Assembly (NCBI GenBank): GCA_964538025.1
Contig: CAZICZ010000004.1
Location: forward strand, 62,001-126,000
DNA length: 64,000 nt
Direction of reading: 5' to 3'
Origin: UBA5078 sp964538025
GTDB taxonomy: Bacteria; Pseudomonadota; Gammaproteobacteria; Pseudomonadales; Pseudohongiellaceae
Shown: positions 8,523-17,458 of the stretch, piece after piece
How the letters are laid out: the number at the start of each line of letters is the position of its first letter
How positions within the stretch are numbered: position 1 is the first letter of the stretch
Notes under the pieces: model-generated
What the model saw: the letters and a program-made list of their open reading frames with translations, nothing else
The model's database searches: none
Told to the model about the DNA's origin: nothing
Translations under genes and position numbers: made by a program

Positions 8523-11127
8523 CTCCCCCACGTCGTCCAGTGACCCGGCTGCAGTGCCGGGTGTCCGCAGCCACAGCGCGGCACTTCAGGCGCTGCGCAC
8601 GGCGGCCTGTCTTCTGCCGGGTCTCGTGAGCCCCCTCGCCCAGGCGCAGGATGCCTTTGTCGAGTCCTTCAGTTTTCAGCTTGATCATGTCGAAGAACAA
8701 ACGCGCGACTTGCTGGATGTGCGCAGTTCGCTCGATCCCCTGCGGGTGGATGTGCTGCACAGCGCGCTCAGCGCCCGCATTGCGGATGCCCTCAACCTAC
8801 GCCTGAATGTCACGCAGGACAGCTGGTCCGGCGCCACGCCCTTTACCACGGCGCCGCTGGCGGCCAACGGCAACCGCGCCATTTTGCGCAATTCCCCCAC
8901 GGGCTTGATCGAATCCGGCGCCTCTCCCTATGCCAACAACCGCGTCCTGGTGGACGGTGCTCGCCATCCCTATCGCAGCCGCGCGGGTCTGCTGGCCGTG
9001 CAGGACTCCCGTGTTGTGCATATTCTGTCCTCCGCCTCGCCCGAGATTCGCCAGCAGGGAGATGTCACTCTCGCGTATGAGGGGTTGAACCATGGGCTGG
9101 AAGTCGGGGGCAGCATTTCGGATGAACCGGATTTTCTGTCCCGTTTCGGCAGTGCAGCCCTGCGCCTGGATTTTCGGCAGAAGACTACCAACGTGAAGGT
9201 CGGGGTGTCCTACACCGACAACGATATTCAAGCCACGCTCGATTCCGATGTGCTGCCCTATCTCACCCGCGAGGCGTTTCGGGAGCACCTGTCCCGCAAG
9301 GACGGTGAGGAGGTACTGCGCGCCGGTTCCCATGAATGGAGCCTGCGGGCCGGCCTGACACAGGTGCTGAACCGTCAGGCGGTGGTCGATTTCAGCCTCG
9401 CCTACAGTGTCAGCGCGGGCTATCTGGCGACGCCCTATAAGGCGACCACCGTGCTGTTTGTCGACCCGGCACTGCAGGGGCCGGATCCTCAGGCGCTGCT
9501 GTCAGCGGACATGCGTGTGCTGATGGAGCAGCGACCCCAGACTCGGCGACAGCTGGGTCTGAATGCGCGCCTTGTGCACTATTGGGAGCCGCTGGACGCC
9601 GCCCTTCACCTGAGTGTTCAGGCCGGGCGCGACAGCTGGCAGGTGAACACCTTTGCCGCGGAGGCACAGTGGGTGCAGCCGCTCGGCCGGGCGTGGACCG
9701 TGACACCCCGCCTGCGGGTCTATTCGCAAACCGATGCGCGTTTCTACACGCCTTATCTGGTGTCCGAACAGGCCTACCGCCGGGTCATTTTTGAGAATGA
9801 GACACCGCACATTATCGGCTTTGATCCCGCGCGATTGCCGCGCTATTTCGCCAGCGATCACCGGCTGGCGGGCTTTGGCAGCGTCAGCGCCAGCCTCACG
9901 GCGTCCCGCGAGATCACCCGCGGCCTGCGCCTGGAGGCCAGCGTGGAGCGCTATCAACGTCGTCAGGACTGGCAATGGCAGGGCGCGGGTGCGGGGGACT
10001 TCTCCGATCTGGGATTCACCCTGGTGTCCGCCGGGCTGACGCTGGACTTTGCCGCGGCCAGTGCCCGCTCGCCCCGACCTGCGCTCCCGCTGGCGGAACA
10101 TGCGCAGCATGGCACAGGAATGGCGATGCCGATGTCTCAGGACCACGCGCACGCCATGCCGCCGGGCCTCATGTTCGCGCACCTGCTTCCCGCCGCCGGG
10201 CAAATGATGCTGGGCTACCGTGTGCAGAACGCTCTGCAGTCGGGGGCCATGCGCGAGCGCGGGGGCAGGGTGGGGGATGCCGAGATACTGTCCAGTGCCT
10301 GTGCGCCCGACCTGTGCCGCTATGTGCCCCGCGACATGCGCATGCAGATGCACATGCTGGAGTGGATGGTGGCTCCCCGCGACTGGCTGACACTGATGCT
10401 GATGCCTCAGATGATGAGCATGGAGATGCATTTCCGGGAGCTGGCCGGGCGTCCCCCTGCCGCTCCCGGCGAGCATGAACATGCCACGGGCACAGGCCAC
10501 CGTTCCGGCGGTCTGGGCGATACGCTGGTGGCCGCGTTGTTGCGGATGCCCGACGGACGGTTTCCCGGCTGGCACGTCGGCATGGGGCTCAGCGTGCCCA
10601 CCGGAAAAGTCGACCTCACCCTGCGGCGCATGTTCAAAACGGACGGCGGCCTGATGCACTTCGACATGCAGACGGGCAGCGGCACCTGGGACCTGCTGCC
10701 CAGTGTCACCTACAGTGCCGGCGCGGGATCGCTGTCCTACGGCGCTCAGTGGACTGGCATCGCGCGGCTTGGCGCGCGCAATGATTCCGGCTACCGGCTG
10801 GGCAATCAGCAGCAGCTCACCGGCTGGCTGGCGCGCACGATATCCCCCCGTCTGTCCGTGTCGGCGCGCGGAGTCTACACCCACCGTGAGCGCGTGAAGG
10901 GGGATTTCACTGCCTACAATGCGCGCCTCGGCCCCATGGATTTACCTGACAATCAGGGCGGGACGCAGGTGGACCTGGGCGTGGGAGCCACCTATACCTT
11001 TCAGGCGGGGGGGCTTAAGGGAAGTCAGCTCGCGCTGGAATGGACGACGCCTCTGGTCGACAAACCCTACGGTGCCCAGTTGAGCCGGGAGCCCGCCCTG
11101 AGCGCGAGCTGGCAGACCGCTTTCTAG
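8509..11127 (+). CDS. DUF3570 protein fused to a second barrel-like, His/Met-rich domain
   Basis: 872 aa, from a GTG that overlaps the DUF4266 gene by 14 nt. A signal-like stretch ends at LAQAQDA. Residues to about 515 match DUF3570 (opening with the LDVRSSLDPLRVDVL region, then many beta strands ending around LTLDFAAA). After a Pro/Ala linker and a His/Met segment (HGTGMAMPMSQDHAHAM), a second region of about 330 residues has alternating beta strands, very Met-rich loops and a terminal Phe. It resembles the transporter-like barrels found beside copper genes. DUF3570 proteins are usually about 400 residues, so this looks like a two-barrel fusion. The Met/His content fits copper contact. Confidence 0.7.
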   Translation: MAAISSPTSSSDPAAVPGVRSHSAALQALRTAACLLPGLVSPLAQAQDAFVESFSFQLDHVEEQTRDLLDVRSSLDPLRVDVLHSALSARIADALNLRLNVTQDSWSGATPFTTAPLAANGNRAILRNSPTGLIESGASPYANNRVLVDGARHPYRSRAGLLAVQDSRVVHILSSASPEIRQQGDVTLAYEGLNHGLEVGGSISDEPDFLSRFGSAALRLDFRQKTTNVKVGVSYTDNDIQATLDSDVLPYLTREAFREHLSRKDGEEVLRAGSHEWSLRAGLTQVLNRQAVVDFSLAYSVSAGYLATPYKATTVLFVDPALQGPDPQALLSADMRVLMEQRPQTRRQLGLNARLVHYWEPLDAALHLSVQAGRDSWQVNTFAAEAQWVQPLGRAWTVTPRLRVYSQTDARFYTPYLVSEQAYRRVIFENETPHIIGFDPARLPRYFASDHRLAGFGSVSASLTASREITRGLRLEASVERYQRRQDWQWQGAGAGDFSDLGFTLVSAGLTLDFAAASARSPRPALPLAEHAQHGTGMAMPMSQDHAHAMPPGLMFAHLLPAAGQMMLGYRVQNALQSGAMRERGGRVGDAEILSSACAPDLCRYVPRDMRMQMHMLEWMVAPRDWLTLMLMPQMMSMEMHFRELAGRPPAAPGEHEHATGTGHRSGGLGDTLVAALLRMPDGRFPGWHVGMGLSVPTGKVDLTLRRMFKTDGGLMHFDMQTGSGTWDLLPSVTYSAGAGSLSYGAQWTGIARLGARNDSGYRLGNQQQLTGWLARTISPRLSVSARGVYTHRERVKGDFTAYNARLGPMDLPDNQGGTQVDLGVGATYTFQAGGLKGSQLALEWTTPLVDKPYGAQLSREPALSASWQTAF

Positions 11128-11144
11128 GGCGCAGGAGCCATGTC

Positions 11145-12053
11145 ATGCAGCATCACGTGCATCCCTTTCACGCCATGGGCACTCCCTGCGAGATGCAGTT
11201 CTACGCGAACTCCCGCGCACAGGCACGCGCCTGTCGAGGGGCCGTGCTCAAAGAGGTCGAGCGCCTTGAACGGCGTTACTCCCGCTATCGTCCCGGCAGC
11301 TTGCTGAGCGAGATCAACCGCGTCGCGGCAGCGGGGGGAGACATCGCTGTCGATGACGAAACCGCTCTGCTGCTGGACTATGCCCACACCTGCTACGAAC
11401 AAAGCGCTGGCCTGTTTGACATCAGCTCCGGTCTGCTTCGTCAGGCCTGGAATTTCAAGGCAGGCACCTTGCCCGCGCAGGCGGATCTGGACGCACTGCT
11501 GCCCCGCATTGGTTGGGAGAAAGTGCACTGGCAGCGCCCGCGCCTGCGATTTAGCCGTCCGGGCATGGAGATTGATTTCGGGGGCATCGTCAAGGAATAC
11601 GCCGTTGACCGTGTCGCCACCCTGTGCGAGCAGCAGGGCATCGCCCACGGCATGATCAATCTGGGGGGCGATATCCGGGTGATCGGGCCCCATCCCGATG
11701 GCAGTCCGTGGCAGATCGGCATTCGCCATCCACGCTCTCCGGGCGCGCTTCTGGCGACCCTGCCCCTGAACCGGGGAGCGCTCGCCAGCAGCGGGGACTA
11801 TGAGCGCAGTGTGGAGATTGCCGGGGTACGTTACGGCCACATCCTGAATCCCCGCACGGGCTGGCCCGTCCGGTTCATGGCGGCGGTCAGCGTGGTGGCC
11901 GACCTGTGTGTGCTGGCCGGCAGTGTGGCAACGATGGCCATGTTGAAGGAGGCAGAGGCACCCGCGTGGCTGCGATCGCTTGGTCTGCGTTGCCTGTGGA
12001 TGGAGGTCTCTGGAACGATCGGACAATCAGGGGAGGGCGAGCCCCGCCCGTGA
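11145..12053 (+). CDS. apbE: ApbE-family FAD:protein FMN transferase
   Basis: 302 aa from the ATG 7 nt after AGGAG (11133-11137). ApbE covalently attaches FMN from FAD to Thr/Ser of target proteins, using Mg. The family motifs are visible: an MGTPCE start, ERRYSRYRPGSLLSEIN, LFDISSG, EIDFGGIVKEYAVDRV, MINLGGDI and the HILNPRTGWPV segment. There is no obvious signal peptide, although most ApbE proteins act outside the cytoplasm. It ends the DUF4266/DUF3570 operon, a known association. I saw no classical flavinylation target motif in the neighbouring proteins, so its substrate is unknown. Confidence 0.9.
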   Translation: MQHHVHPFHAMGTPCEMQFYANSRAQARACRGAVLKEVERLERRYSRYRPGSLLSEINRVAAAGGDIAVDDETALLLDYAHTCYEQSAGLFDISSGLLRQAWNFKAGTLPAQADLDALLPRIGWEKVHWQRPRLRFSRPGMEIDFGGIVKEYAVDRVATLCEQQGIAHGMINLGGDIRVIGPHPDGSPWQIGIRHPRSPGALLATLPLNRGALASSGDYERSVEIAGVRYGHILNPRTGWPVRFMAAVSVVADLCVLAGSVATMAMLKEAEAPAWLRSLGLRCLWMEVSGTIGQSGEGEPRP

Positions 12054-12060
12054 CGGAAAT

Positions 12061-12096
12061 AAAAACGGCCCAGTGACCAATTGCTTCACCGGGCCG
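12061..12096 (-). terminator. intrinsic terminator for the minus-strand lipoprotein gene
   Basis: CGGCCCAGTGA (12066-12076) pairs with TCACCGGGCCG (12086-12096) with one mismatch. Read on the minus strand it is followed by TTTTTATTT (plus 12057-12065). It may also stop the plus-strand operon. Confidence 0.8.
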
Positions 12097-12110
12097 CTAC
12101 GAGGAGACGT

Positions 12111-12644
12111 TTACTCCTGATGGCGAGGGTATTCGCTCAACAGGTCGCGGAAAGTGGTCAGGAAGGCCGCGCGGGCACCGCCTTCATGCATGTACTCTCC
12201 GGGTTGTACGGAATGAATGCGGCTGATGGTGCCGCCCCAGATGGGCTTGCCACCTGAGCGCTCGCGCATCGCGATATCGATATTGGCGATGTAGTCCAGT
12301 TCCACATTCATGGATTCCATGCGCACGAAGGGGTCAATGGACTGTTGTTCGGGATTCAATGTGACGTGGCGATAGCTCAGGTTGACCACGATATCGCTGC
12401 GGGCGTCGTTGCGTGTCAGCCCCAGTTCCGCAAAGGCGGCGTCGAATTCCTCGACGACGTAGTCGCGCAGAAAAATGGGCAGACCCACGGCCTCGATGGC
12501 GTAGGAGTTGTAGCTGGCGTAATCGCCCGGGCAGCACAGGGTCACCGTGTTGCCAATCCGCATGCCGGGAGTGCTGGAACAGGCGGTCAGCATGCTCATG
12601 ACGAGCAGAGTGGCGGCAACGATTTTCCAACGCAGAACGTGCAT
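12111..12644 (-). CDS. DUF4136-like lipoprotein
   Basis: 177 aa. The start is the ATG 7 nt after AAGGAG (12652-12657); a longer in-frame opening exists but would bury the leader. The leader ends in a lipobox (SMLTAC), so this is an outer- or inner-membrane lipoprotein. The body has the pattern of small DUF4136-type lipoproteins: an early YxSY segment, then FxxLGLTRND, then a strand of the DIVVNLSY type, and an IWGG motif. That assignment is tentative. It is monocistronic with its own terminator and is not clearly linked to its neighbours. Confidence 0.65.
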   Translation of the reverse strand: MHVLRWKIVAATLLVMSMLTACSSTPGMRIGNTVTLCCPGDYASYNSYAIEAVGLPIFLRDYVVEEFDAAFAELGLTRNDARSDIVVNLSYRHVTLNPEQQSIDPFVRMESMNVELDYIANIDIAMRERSGGKPIWGGTISRIHSVQPGEYMHEGGARAAFLTTFRDLLSEYPRHQE

Positions 12645-12763
12645 CGATAACTCCTTGACGGGGGCACAGGACGCTGTGCCCGGCATGAGAGCCCCACGGC
12701 TTTTCTCACACTTCGGGGCTATCATGCCTGCGTCAAGGAATTCGGTTCTTGATCAACATCAAT

Positions 12764-12788
12764 AAAAAGGCACTGCGCCTACCTTTTT
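12764..12788 (-). terminator. weak terminator at the end of the ABC export operon
   Basis: AAAAAGG (12764-12770) and CCTTTTT (12782-12788) flank an 11-nt loop that can itself form a 4-bp stem. On the minus strand the structure ends in TTTTTATT just after the adaptor gene stop. Confidence 0.4.
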
Positions 12789-12798
12789 TGCAGGATCT

Positions 12799-14067
12799 TC
12801 ACTCGGTCAGGGTGATGCGAGTCATGTCCCGTAACGAGGCGTAGCTGGAGGTGACGACCTGCTCGCCCGGCGCCAGCCCTTCGAGGACTTCCACATACCG
12901 GTGATTGCGGCGGCCGCTGCGGATCTCACGCCGCGTGGCTTCCCCGCCCTGTGCGTCAAGCACGAAGACCCAGTTGCCGCCTGTCTCCTGAATGTAGCTG
13001 CCCAGCGGCAGCAGCAAACTTTCCACTGCGGCCCCCAGCGTCAGATCGAGCTGGAGGGTCTGCCCCCGCCGCAGGGATTCCGGCGCGGGGCCCTCAAACA
13101 CCAGATCGACGGTGAAAGTGCCATCGGTGACCTCGGGATAAAGCTTGATCACCCGGGCCGCGTACGGGCGACCGGCAAGGGTGAAGCGGGCTGACTGGTC
13201 CACCGCGACCCGGGTGAGATAGTACTCGTCCACCTCCGCCACAATCTTGTACTGCTCGACCACATCGATCTGGCCCAGTCGCTGTCCGCGCGTCTTGTTC
13301 TCGCCCACCTCGACCGGCAGGGAGGTGAGCTGGCCCGCGATGGGAGCGCGTACCAGCAACGCCTCGAAACTGCTTTGCGACAGCGCCAGGTTTTCCTCCA
13401 GCTTGCGCACCTGCAGCGCCATCTGTTCCATGCGGTCGCGACGGATGCGATCCTCCAGTTGCTGACGCGCCTGCGTGTTGGACAACAGCTTGCGCTGATA
13501 GGCGAGCTCATCGACGATCGCTTCCATGTCTTCATTCGCGACCAGGCCGTCTGCGTGGAGAGGGCTCAGGCGCTTCTCCTGACGCTCCAACACGGCAATC
13601 CGGTACTCGATCTCGATCAGCTGACGCTGGGTGGTGAGCTGCGTGGTCTCAAGGCTGTTGGAGATATTGGAAAGGTTGTTCAATTGTTCGGTGATCGAGG
13701 TGTCATTGCGGGCCACATTCAGGCGCAGGTCCGTATTCGACAATTGCAGCAGGGGCTGTCCCGCTTCGACAAAGCTGCCTTCTTCCACCAGCACCTGCTC
13801 GACGACGCCCCCGTCCACGGCGTCGAGAAAGACGCTGTTGAAGGGTTGAATGGTGCCGCGTATCGGCGTGACATCCTCAAAGGGGCCCTGTGTCACGGTG
13901 CCCAGACTCAGCTGGCTTTTCGGCAGACGCAGGCTGCGCTCGGTGACATCCCGATACAACGTGCTGGCGGCCGCCAGCACCGCCAGCAGCACGATGACTC
14001 CCACGCCCCAGTGCCAAAAGGGGCGGGGTGTCTTTTCAATCACACGGTCCATGGTCATCTGACTCAC
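12799..14067 (-). CDS. HlyD/MacA-family periplasmic adaptor
   Basis: 422 aa. One N-terminal membrane anchor (WGVGVIVLLAVLAAAS) is followed by a split lipoyl/barrel-sandwich domain (FLDAVDGGVVEQVLVEEGSFVEAGQPLL ... LVRAPIAGQL), a long coiled-coil hairpin of about 110 residues between the two halves, and a beta-barrel C-terminus. This is the layout of adaptors that bridge a MacB-type ABC exporter to an outer-membrane channel. It lies 3 nt downstream of the permease gene and is the last gene of the operon with the ATPase. No TolC gene is present here. The start could be Met1, Met4 or Met6. Confidence 0.9.
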   Translation of the reverse strand: MSQMTMDRVIEKTPRPFWHWGVGVIVLLAVLAAASTLYRDVTERSLRLPKSQLSLGTVTQGPFEDVTPIRGTIQPFNSVFLDAVDGGVVEQVLVEEGSFVEAGQPLLQLSNTDLRLNVARNDTSITEQLNNLSNISNSLETTQLTTQRQLIEIEYRIAVLERQEKRLSPLHADGLVANEDMEAIVDELAYQRKLLSNTQARQQLEDRIRRDRMEQMALQVRKLEENLALSQSSFEALLVRAPIAGQLTSLPVEVGENKTRGQRLGQIDVVEQYKIVAEVDEYYLTRVAVDQSARFTLAGRPYAARVIKLYPEVTDGTFTVDLVFEGPAPESLRRGQTLQLDLTLGAAVESLLLPLGSYIQETGGNWVFVLDAQGGEATRREIRSGRRNHRYVEVLEGLAPGEQVVTSSYASLRDMTRITLTE

Positions 14068-14070
14068 TCC

Positions 14071-16547
14071 TTACGCGTAGCGCAGGGCGAGCACCGGGCT
14101 CCCCTGTGCGGTTTTCAGCGATTGCAGTGCCATGGTGACAAAGGCCACCGCCACGGCCAGCCCCGCAGCGACAAACAGGAGCAGCAGAGGGGCTCCCAAC
14201 AGATCGATGCGGTAATAGAAACTCTCCAGCCAGCGTCCGACGGCCCACACGGTCACCAGGGAGGCGAGGCTTGCCGCCATGGCCACTAGCCAGAGGATGG
14301 GTTTGAACAGTTCCAGCAAAATGGTGAGGGTCGAGGCACCCAGCACCTTGCGGATGCCGATCTCCCGCGTCCGCAGCGCCGTGTTATACGCCGACAGGCC
14401 AAAGAGGCCGAGGCAGGAGATGAAAATGCACAGCCCGGCAAAGATCCCCACCAGGGACAGCAGGCGTTCTTCGGAGCCGTAGAGCGCATTCAGGTCGTCC
14501 GCCAGCCAGCGAAAGTCGAAGGGGTGCGCGGGATCGAAGGAGGCCCACAGCTGTTGCAGAGCCGGCAACACTTCAGCTTCGCGCCCCGGCGCAATCTGGA
14601 TCACCAGCTGCTCGGAGTACGCGTTGAGCCGGGTTCGGCTCATCTGTTCAAACTCCGGCAGGAAATAGGTCATGACCAGAGGCACGTCGGCTGCTGCAGA
14701 CCGGCATAGTGGAAATCCTCGACGACACCGATGACCAGCATGTCCGGGGTGTCTTCCCCCGCGTCTACCTGGGAAAAACGTTTGCCGAGGGGCTGCTCCC
14801 AGCCCATGGCGGTGACCAGACTTTGATTCACCAACACGGTCTGGCGGGGATCATTGGCGCGCCCCTCATCGAAGTCGCGTCCCGCGATGAGCCGAATACC
14901 CAAGGCCTCTACTGTCCCGGGACGCAGGTTCATCACGTTCAGCGTCCGTTCCTGTTTCCCGCCTTCGTTGTCCTCGACAGCCAGGGCGTTGAGACCTACC
15001 TGCCGGCCCGGAAGATGGTCGGTCGTTGCCACCGACACAACACCGGGCACGGCGCGCACCCGGTTCACAAAGGCGGGCAGACCTTGCACCAGATCAGCGC
15101 CTGATACCGGCAGTATGAGACGGTTCTCTGGCGCAAAACCGAGCGGTTTTGTCTGCACATAGCGCATCTGGCTGAGCATCAACAGGGTGCTGGCGATCAC
15201 CGTCACGCTCAACAGAAACTGCACCAGCACCAAGGCTTGTCTTACGTGCTGACTGGAGCTGCCGCTGCCCTGAATGCCGCGAAACGCGGCAACAGGAGGC
15301 GTGGCGGACAGGGCAAAGGCAGGGTACAGACCGGCGAGTACGCCCAGAACCAGTGCTCCCATTGTCAGAGCTGCCAGCGTGCGGGGGGTCAGCAGGGTCG
15401 CCATCTCCAGAGGCGTGTCCAGCAGGCTGCTGAGCGAGGTAAAGCGGAACGCCAGTGCGCAGAGCACCAGCGCCAACACGAACGACGCGATGACATAGAC
15501 GAGAGACTCCCCCATGAACTGCGCCACCAGCTGCCCGCGTCCGGCGCCCAGTACCTTGCGCATGCCAACCTCTTTGGCACGTTTTATGGAACGGGCAGTT
15601 GCGAGATTCATGTAATTTATGCAGGCCACGAGCAGAACAAAACCGGCGATCAGACCGAAGGCATACACGGCCATCATGTTGCCGCGCGGAAGGTCATACA
15701 CGGTGGTGGAGTGCAGGTGGATGTCCGGCAGCGCCTCCAGCGAAAATTGCAGCGACACCGTCAGATTCAGCTGCTCGGCCATGGCGCGCATGTTGTTGTC
15801 GTAGAACTGTTGTCCCAGCGCAGGAAATGCCGCCGCATCGTAGCCCTCGGGCATCATCACGTAGGTATAGGTGCTGATGTTCCACAAGGCCTCGCGTCGC
15901 TCGGTTCCCTCGGGTTCCGGCAACACAAGGGAGGACAGGAGGGCATCGTATTTCAGGTGGGTGTTCTCGGGCTGGTCGGCAAACACGAGGTCGATGCGGA
16001 AGGTATCGGTGTCGGTGCTGATCTGCTGCCCGAGAGGATTGGCGTCTCCAAAGTAGCGGCGGGCAAAGCGTTCACTGACGGCAATGCTTGCCGGGTCTTG
16101 CAGTGCCGCGGTGCGGTCCCCTGCCAGCACCTCGAAATCGAACAAGGTGAACACGGAGGGATCGGCGTAAAACAATCGTTCCCAGCGGTAGGCCTGGTTC
16201 TGGCTGTCGCGCAGTAGGGATTGGGCATAGGAGACCTCGCGGAAGCGTGTAAAGGCGATGATCTCCGGATGCTGCTCGGCCATCATGGGGCCAAGCTGAT
16301 GCGAAGTGGCGGCCGCGAAGTCGGTTTTGCCATTGAGCGTTAACGCATTGACCACGCGGTACACGCGCCCACTGTTGGCGTGATAGGCATCAAAGTTCAG
16401 CGCGTTGTTGAGATAGAGGCCGAGCACGAGACAGCAGGCAATGCCCAGAGAGAGTCCCGCAATATTGATCGCACCATAAACGCGATCCCGGCGCAGGTTG
16501 CGCACGGCGACGAGAACGTAATTGGCAAACAGGGATAAAGGGGGCAT
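14071..16547 (-). pseudogene. MacB/FtsX-type ABC permease, interrupted by a single frameshift
   Basis: The start is the ATG after GGGAGGA (about 16555-16561), giving MPPLSLFANY. The first frame holds the leading membrane helix, the MacB periplasmic domain, the central FtsX block (ending in ...VVEDFHYAGLQQP) and then stops. The second frame resumes at a GTG (14685) as VPLVMTYFLPEF and carries the last FtsX block with the TREIGIRKVLGAS motif. Restoring one base near 14686-14690 gives about 825 aa, matching the intact 822-aa paralogue at 19884-22352. Upstream is the cognate ATPase and downstream the adaptor. Either a recent null mutation or a sequencing error explains it; nothing suggests programmed slippage. 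Confidence 0.85.
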
Positions 16548-16563
16548 GTCGCATTCCTCCCGT

Positions 16564-17241
16564 TCAGGCCGCTTCGGTATGGATGATGTGACCGTCCAGC
16601 ATCTGCACAATGCGGGTGCCATAGCGGGCGTGGGTGGGAGAGTGGGTCACCATGACAATTGTCGTGCCCTCGCGGTTGAGTTGACGCAGCAGTTGCATCA
16701 CCTCCTCGCCGTGCTCGCTGTCGAGGTTCCCGGTCGGTTCGTCTGCCAGAATCAGGGACGGCGAGTTGACCAGTGCCCGGGCGACCGCCACGCGTTGTTG
16801 CTGACCGCCTGACAATTGCTGCGGAAAATGGCGCAGGCGATGGCTCATGGCCATGCGCTCAAGGACGGCGTCGACGCGTTTTTTGCGCTCGGGGGCTGCG
16901 ATGCCCGTGTAGATGAGTGGCAGTTCCACGTTCTCGTAAACCGTCAGTTCGTCAATCAGATTGAAACTCTGAAAGATGAAGCCGAGATTGTTTTTGCGCA
17001 GGCTCGCGCGTTCACGTTCGCTGATGCGCGAAATGTCCTCGCCCATGAAGTGCAGGCTGCCGCTGTCGGGATTGTCGATGAGCCCCAGAATGTTCAGCAG
17101 TGTGGACTTGCCGCAGCCGGACGGACCCATGATGGACACAAATTCCTTTTCGGCGATGGCAATGTCGACGCCATTGAGGGCTGTGGTCTCCACGTCAGTG
17201 GTACGAAAGCGTTTGCAGAGTGTTTGGGTGCTGATGATCAT
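16564..17241 (-). CDS. ABC transporter ATPase, MacB/LolD type
   Basis: 225 aa from the ATG after GGAGG (17253-17257), giving MIISTQTLCKRF. All motifs are intact: Walker A GPSGCGKST, Q-loop (FIFQSFNLID), signature LSGGQQQRVAVARAL, Walker B LILADEPTGNLD and the H-loop MVTHS. This family powers FtsX-type permeases that extrude peptides, lipoproteins or toxins without transporting them through a classic channel. First gene of an operon with the permease and adaptor. A sigma-54 promoter sequence stands about 46-62 nt before the start. Confidence 0.92.
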   Translation of the reverse strand: MIISTQTLCKRFRTTDVETTALNGVDIAIAEKEFVSIMGPSGCGKSTLLNILGLIDNPDSGSLHFMGEDISRISERERASLRKNNLGFIFQSFNLIDELTVYENVELPLIYTGIAAPERKKRVDAVLERMAMSHRLRHFPQQLSGGQQQRVAVARALVNSPSLILADEPTGNLDSEHGEEVMQLLRQLNREGTTIVMVTHSPTHARYGTRIVQMLDGHIIHTEAA

Positions 17242-17286
17242 GACGCGGTGTCCTCCGGAGTTGGCAATAGGCGTTGGGTCATCAAA

Positions 17287-17303
17287 AGCAAGCGCTGTGC
17301 CAA
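17287..17303 (-). promoter_or_regulatory. sigma-54 (-24/-12) promoter of the ABC export operon
   Basis: On the minus strand the sequence is TTGGCACAGCGCTTGCT, a full match to the TTGGCAC-N5-TTGCW consensus with the required 10 nt between GG and GC. The predicted start is near 17276, 35 nt before the ATPase gene. A sigma-54 promoter needs an AAA+ activator; none is adjacent. Confidence 0.75.
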
Positions 17304-17368
17304 CCAAAAAAAGCGATATAAAACAGAAGGATGAAGTGTTCTTTCTGGTGGGGATGTGGGGAAATGCG

Positions 17369-17383
17369 CCATAGCTTGGCGAA
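17369..17383. promoter_or_regulatory. inverted repeat, candidate activator site for the ABC operon
   Basis: CGCCA-TAGCT-TGGCG is a perfect 5-bp dyad about 95 bp upstream of the predicted sigma-54 start site, the usual distance for an enhancer-binding protein. Confidence 0.35.
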
Positions 17384-17399
17384 ATTGATTCCTGCTTCC

Positions 17400-17428
17400 T
17401 TGCGCGCGCCGGGGGTCCTGTTTATGCT
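17400..17428 (+). promoter_or_regulatory. possible sigma-70 promoter of the quinohemoprotein gene
   Basis: TTGCGC (17400-17405), 17 nt, TATGCT (17423-17428), 30 nt before the ATG at 17459. The -35 match is partial. Confidence 0.35.
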
Positions 17429-17458
17429 ACCCGTCTCATTCAGAAAAGGGGTCCTGCT

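Noticed and set aside
9502..10884. long antisense open frame under the DUF3570 gene
   Set aside because: High GC produces long antisense frames; no start context, domain or RBS supports it.
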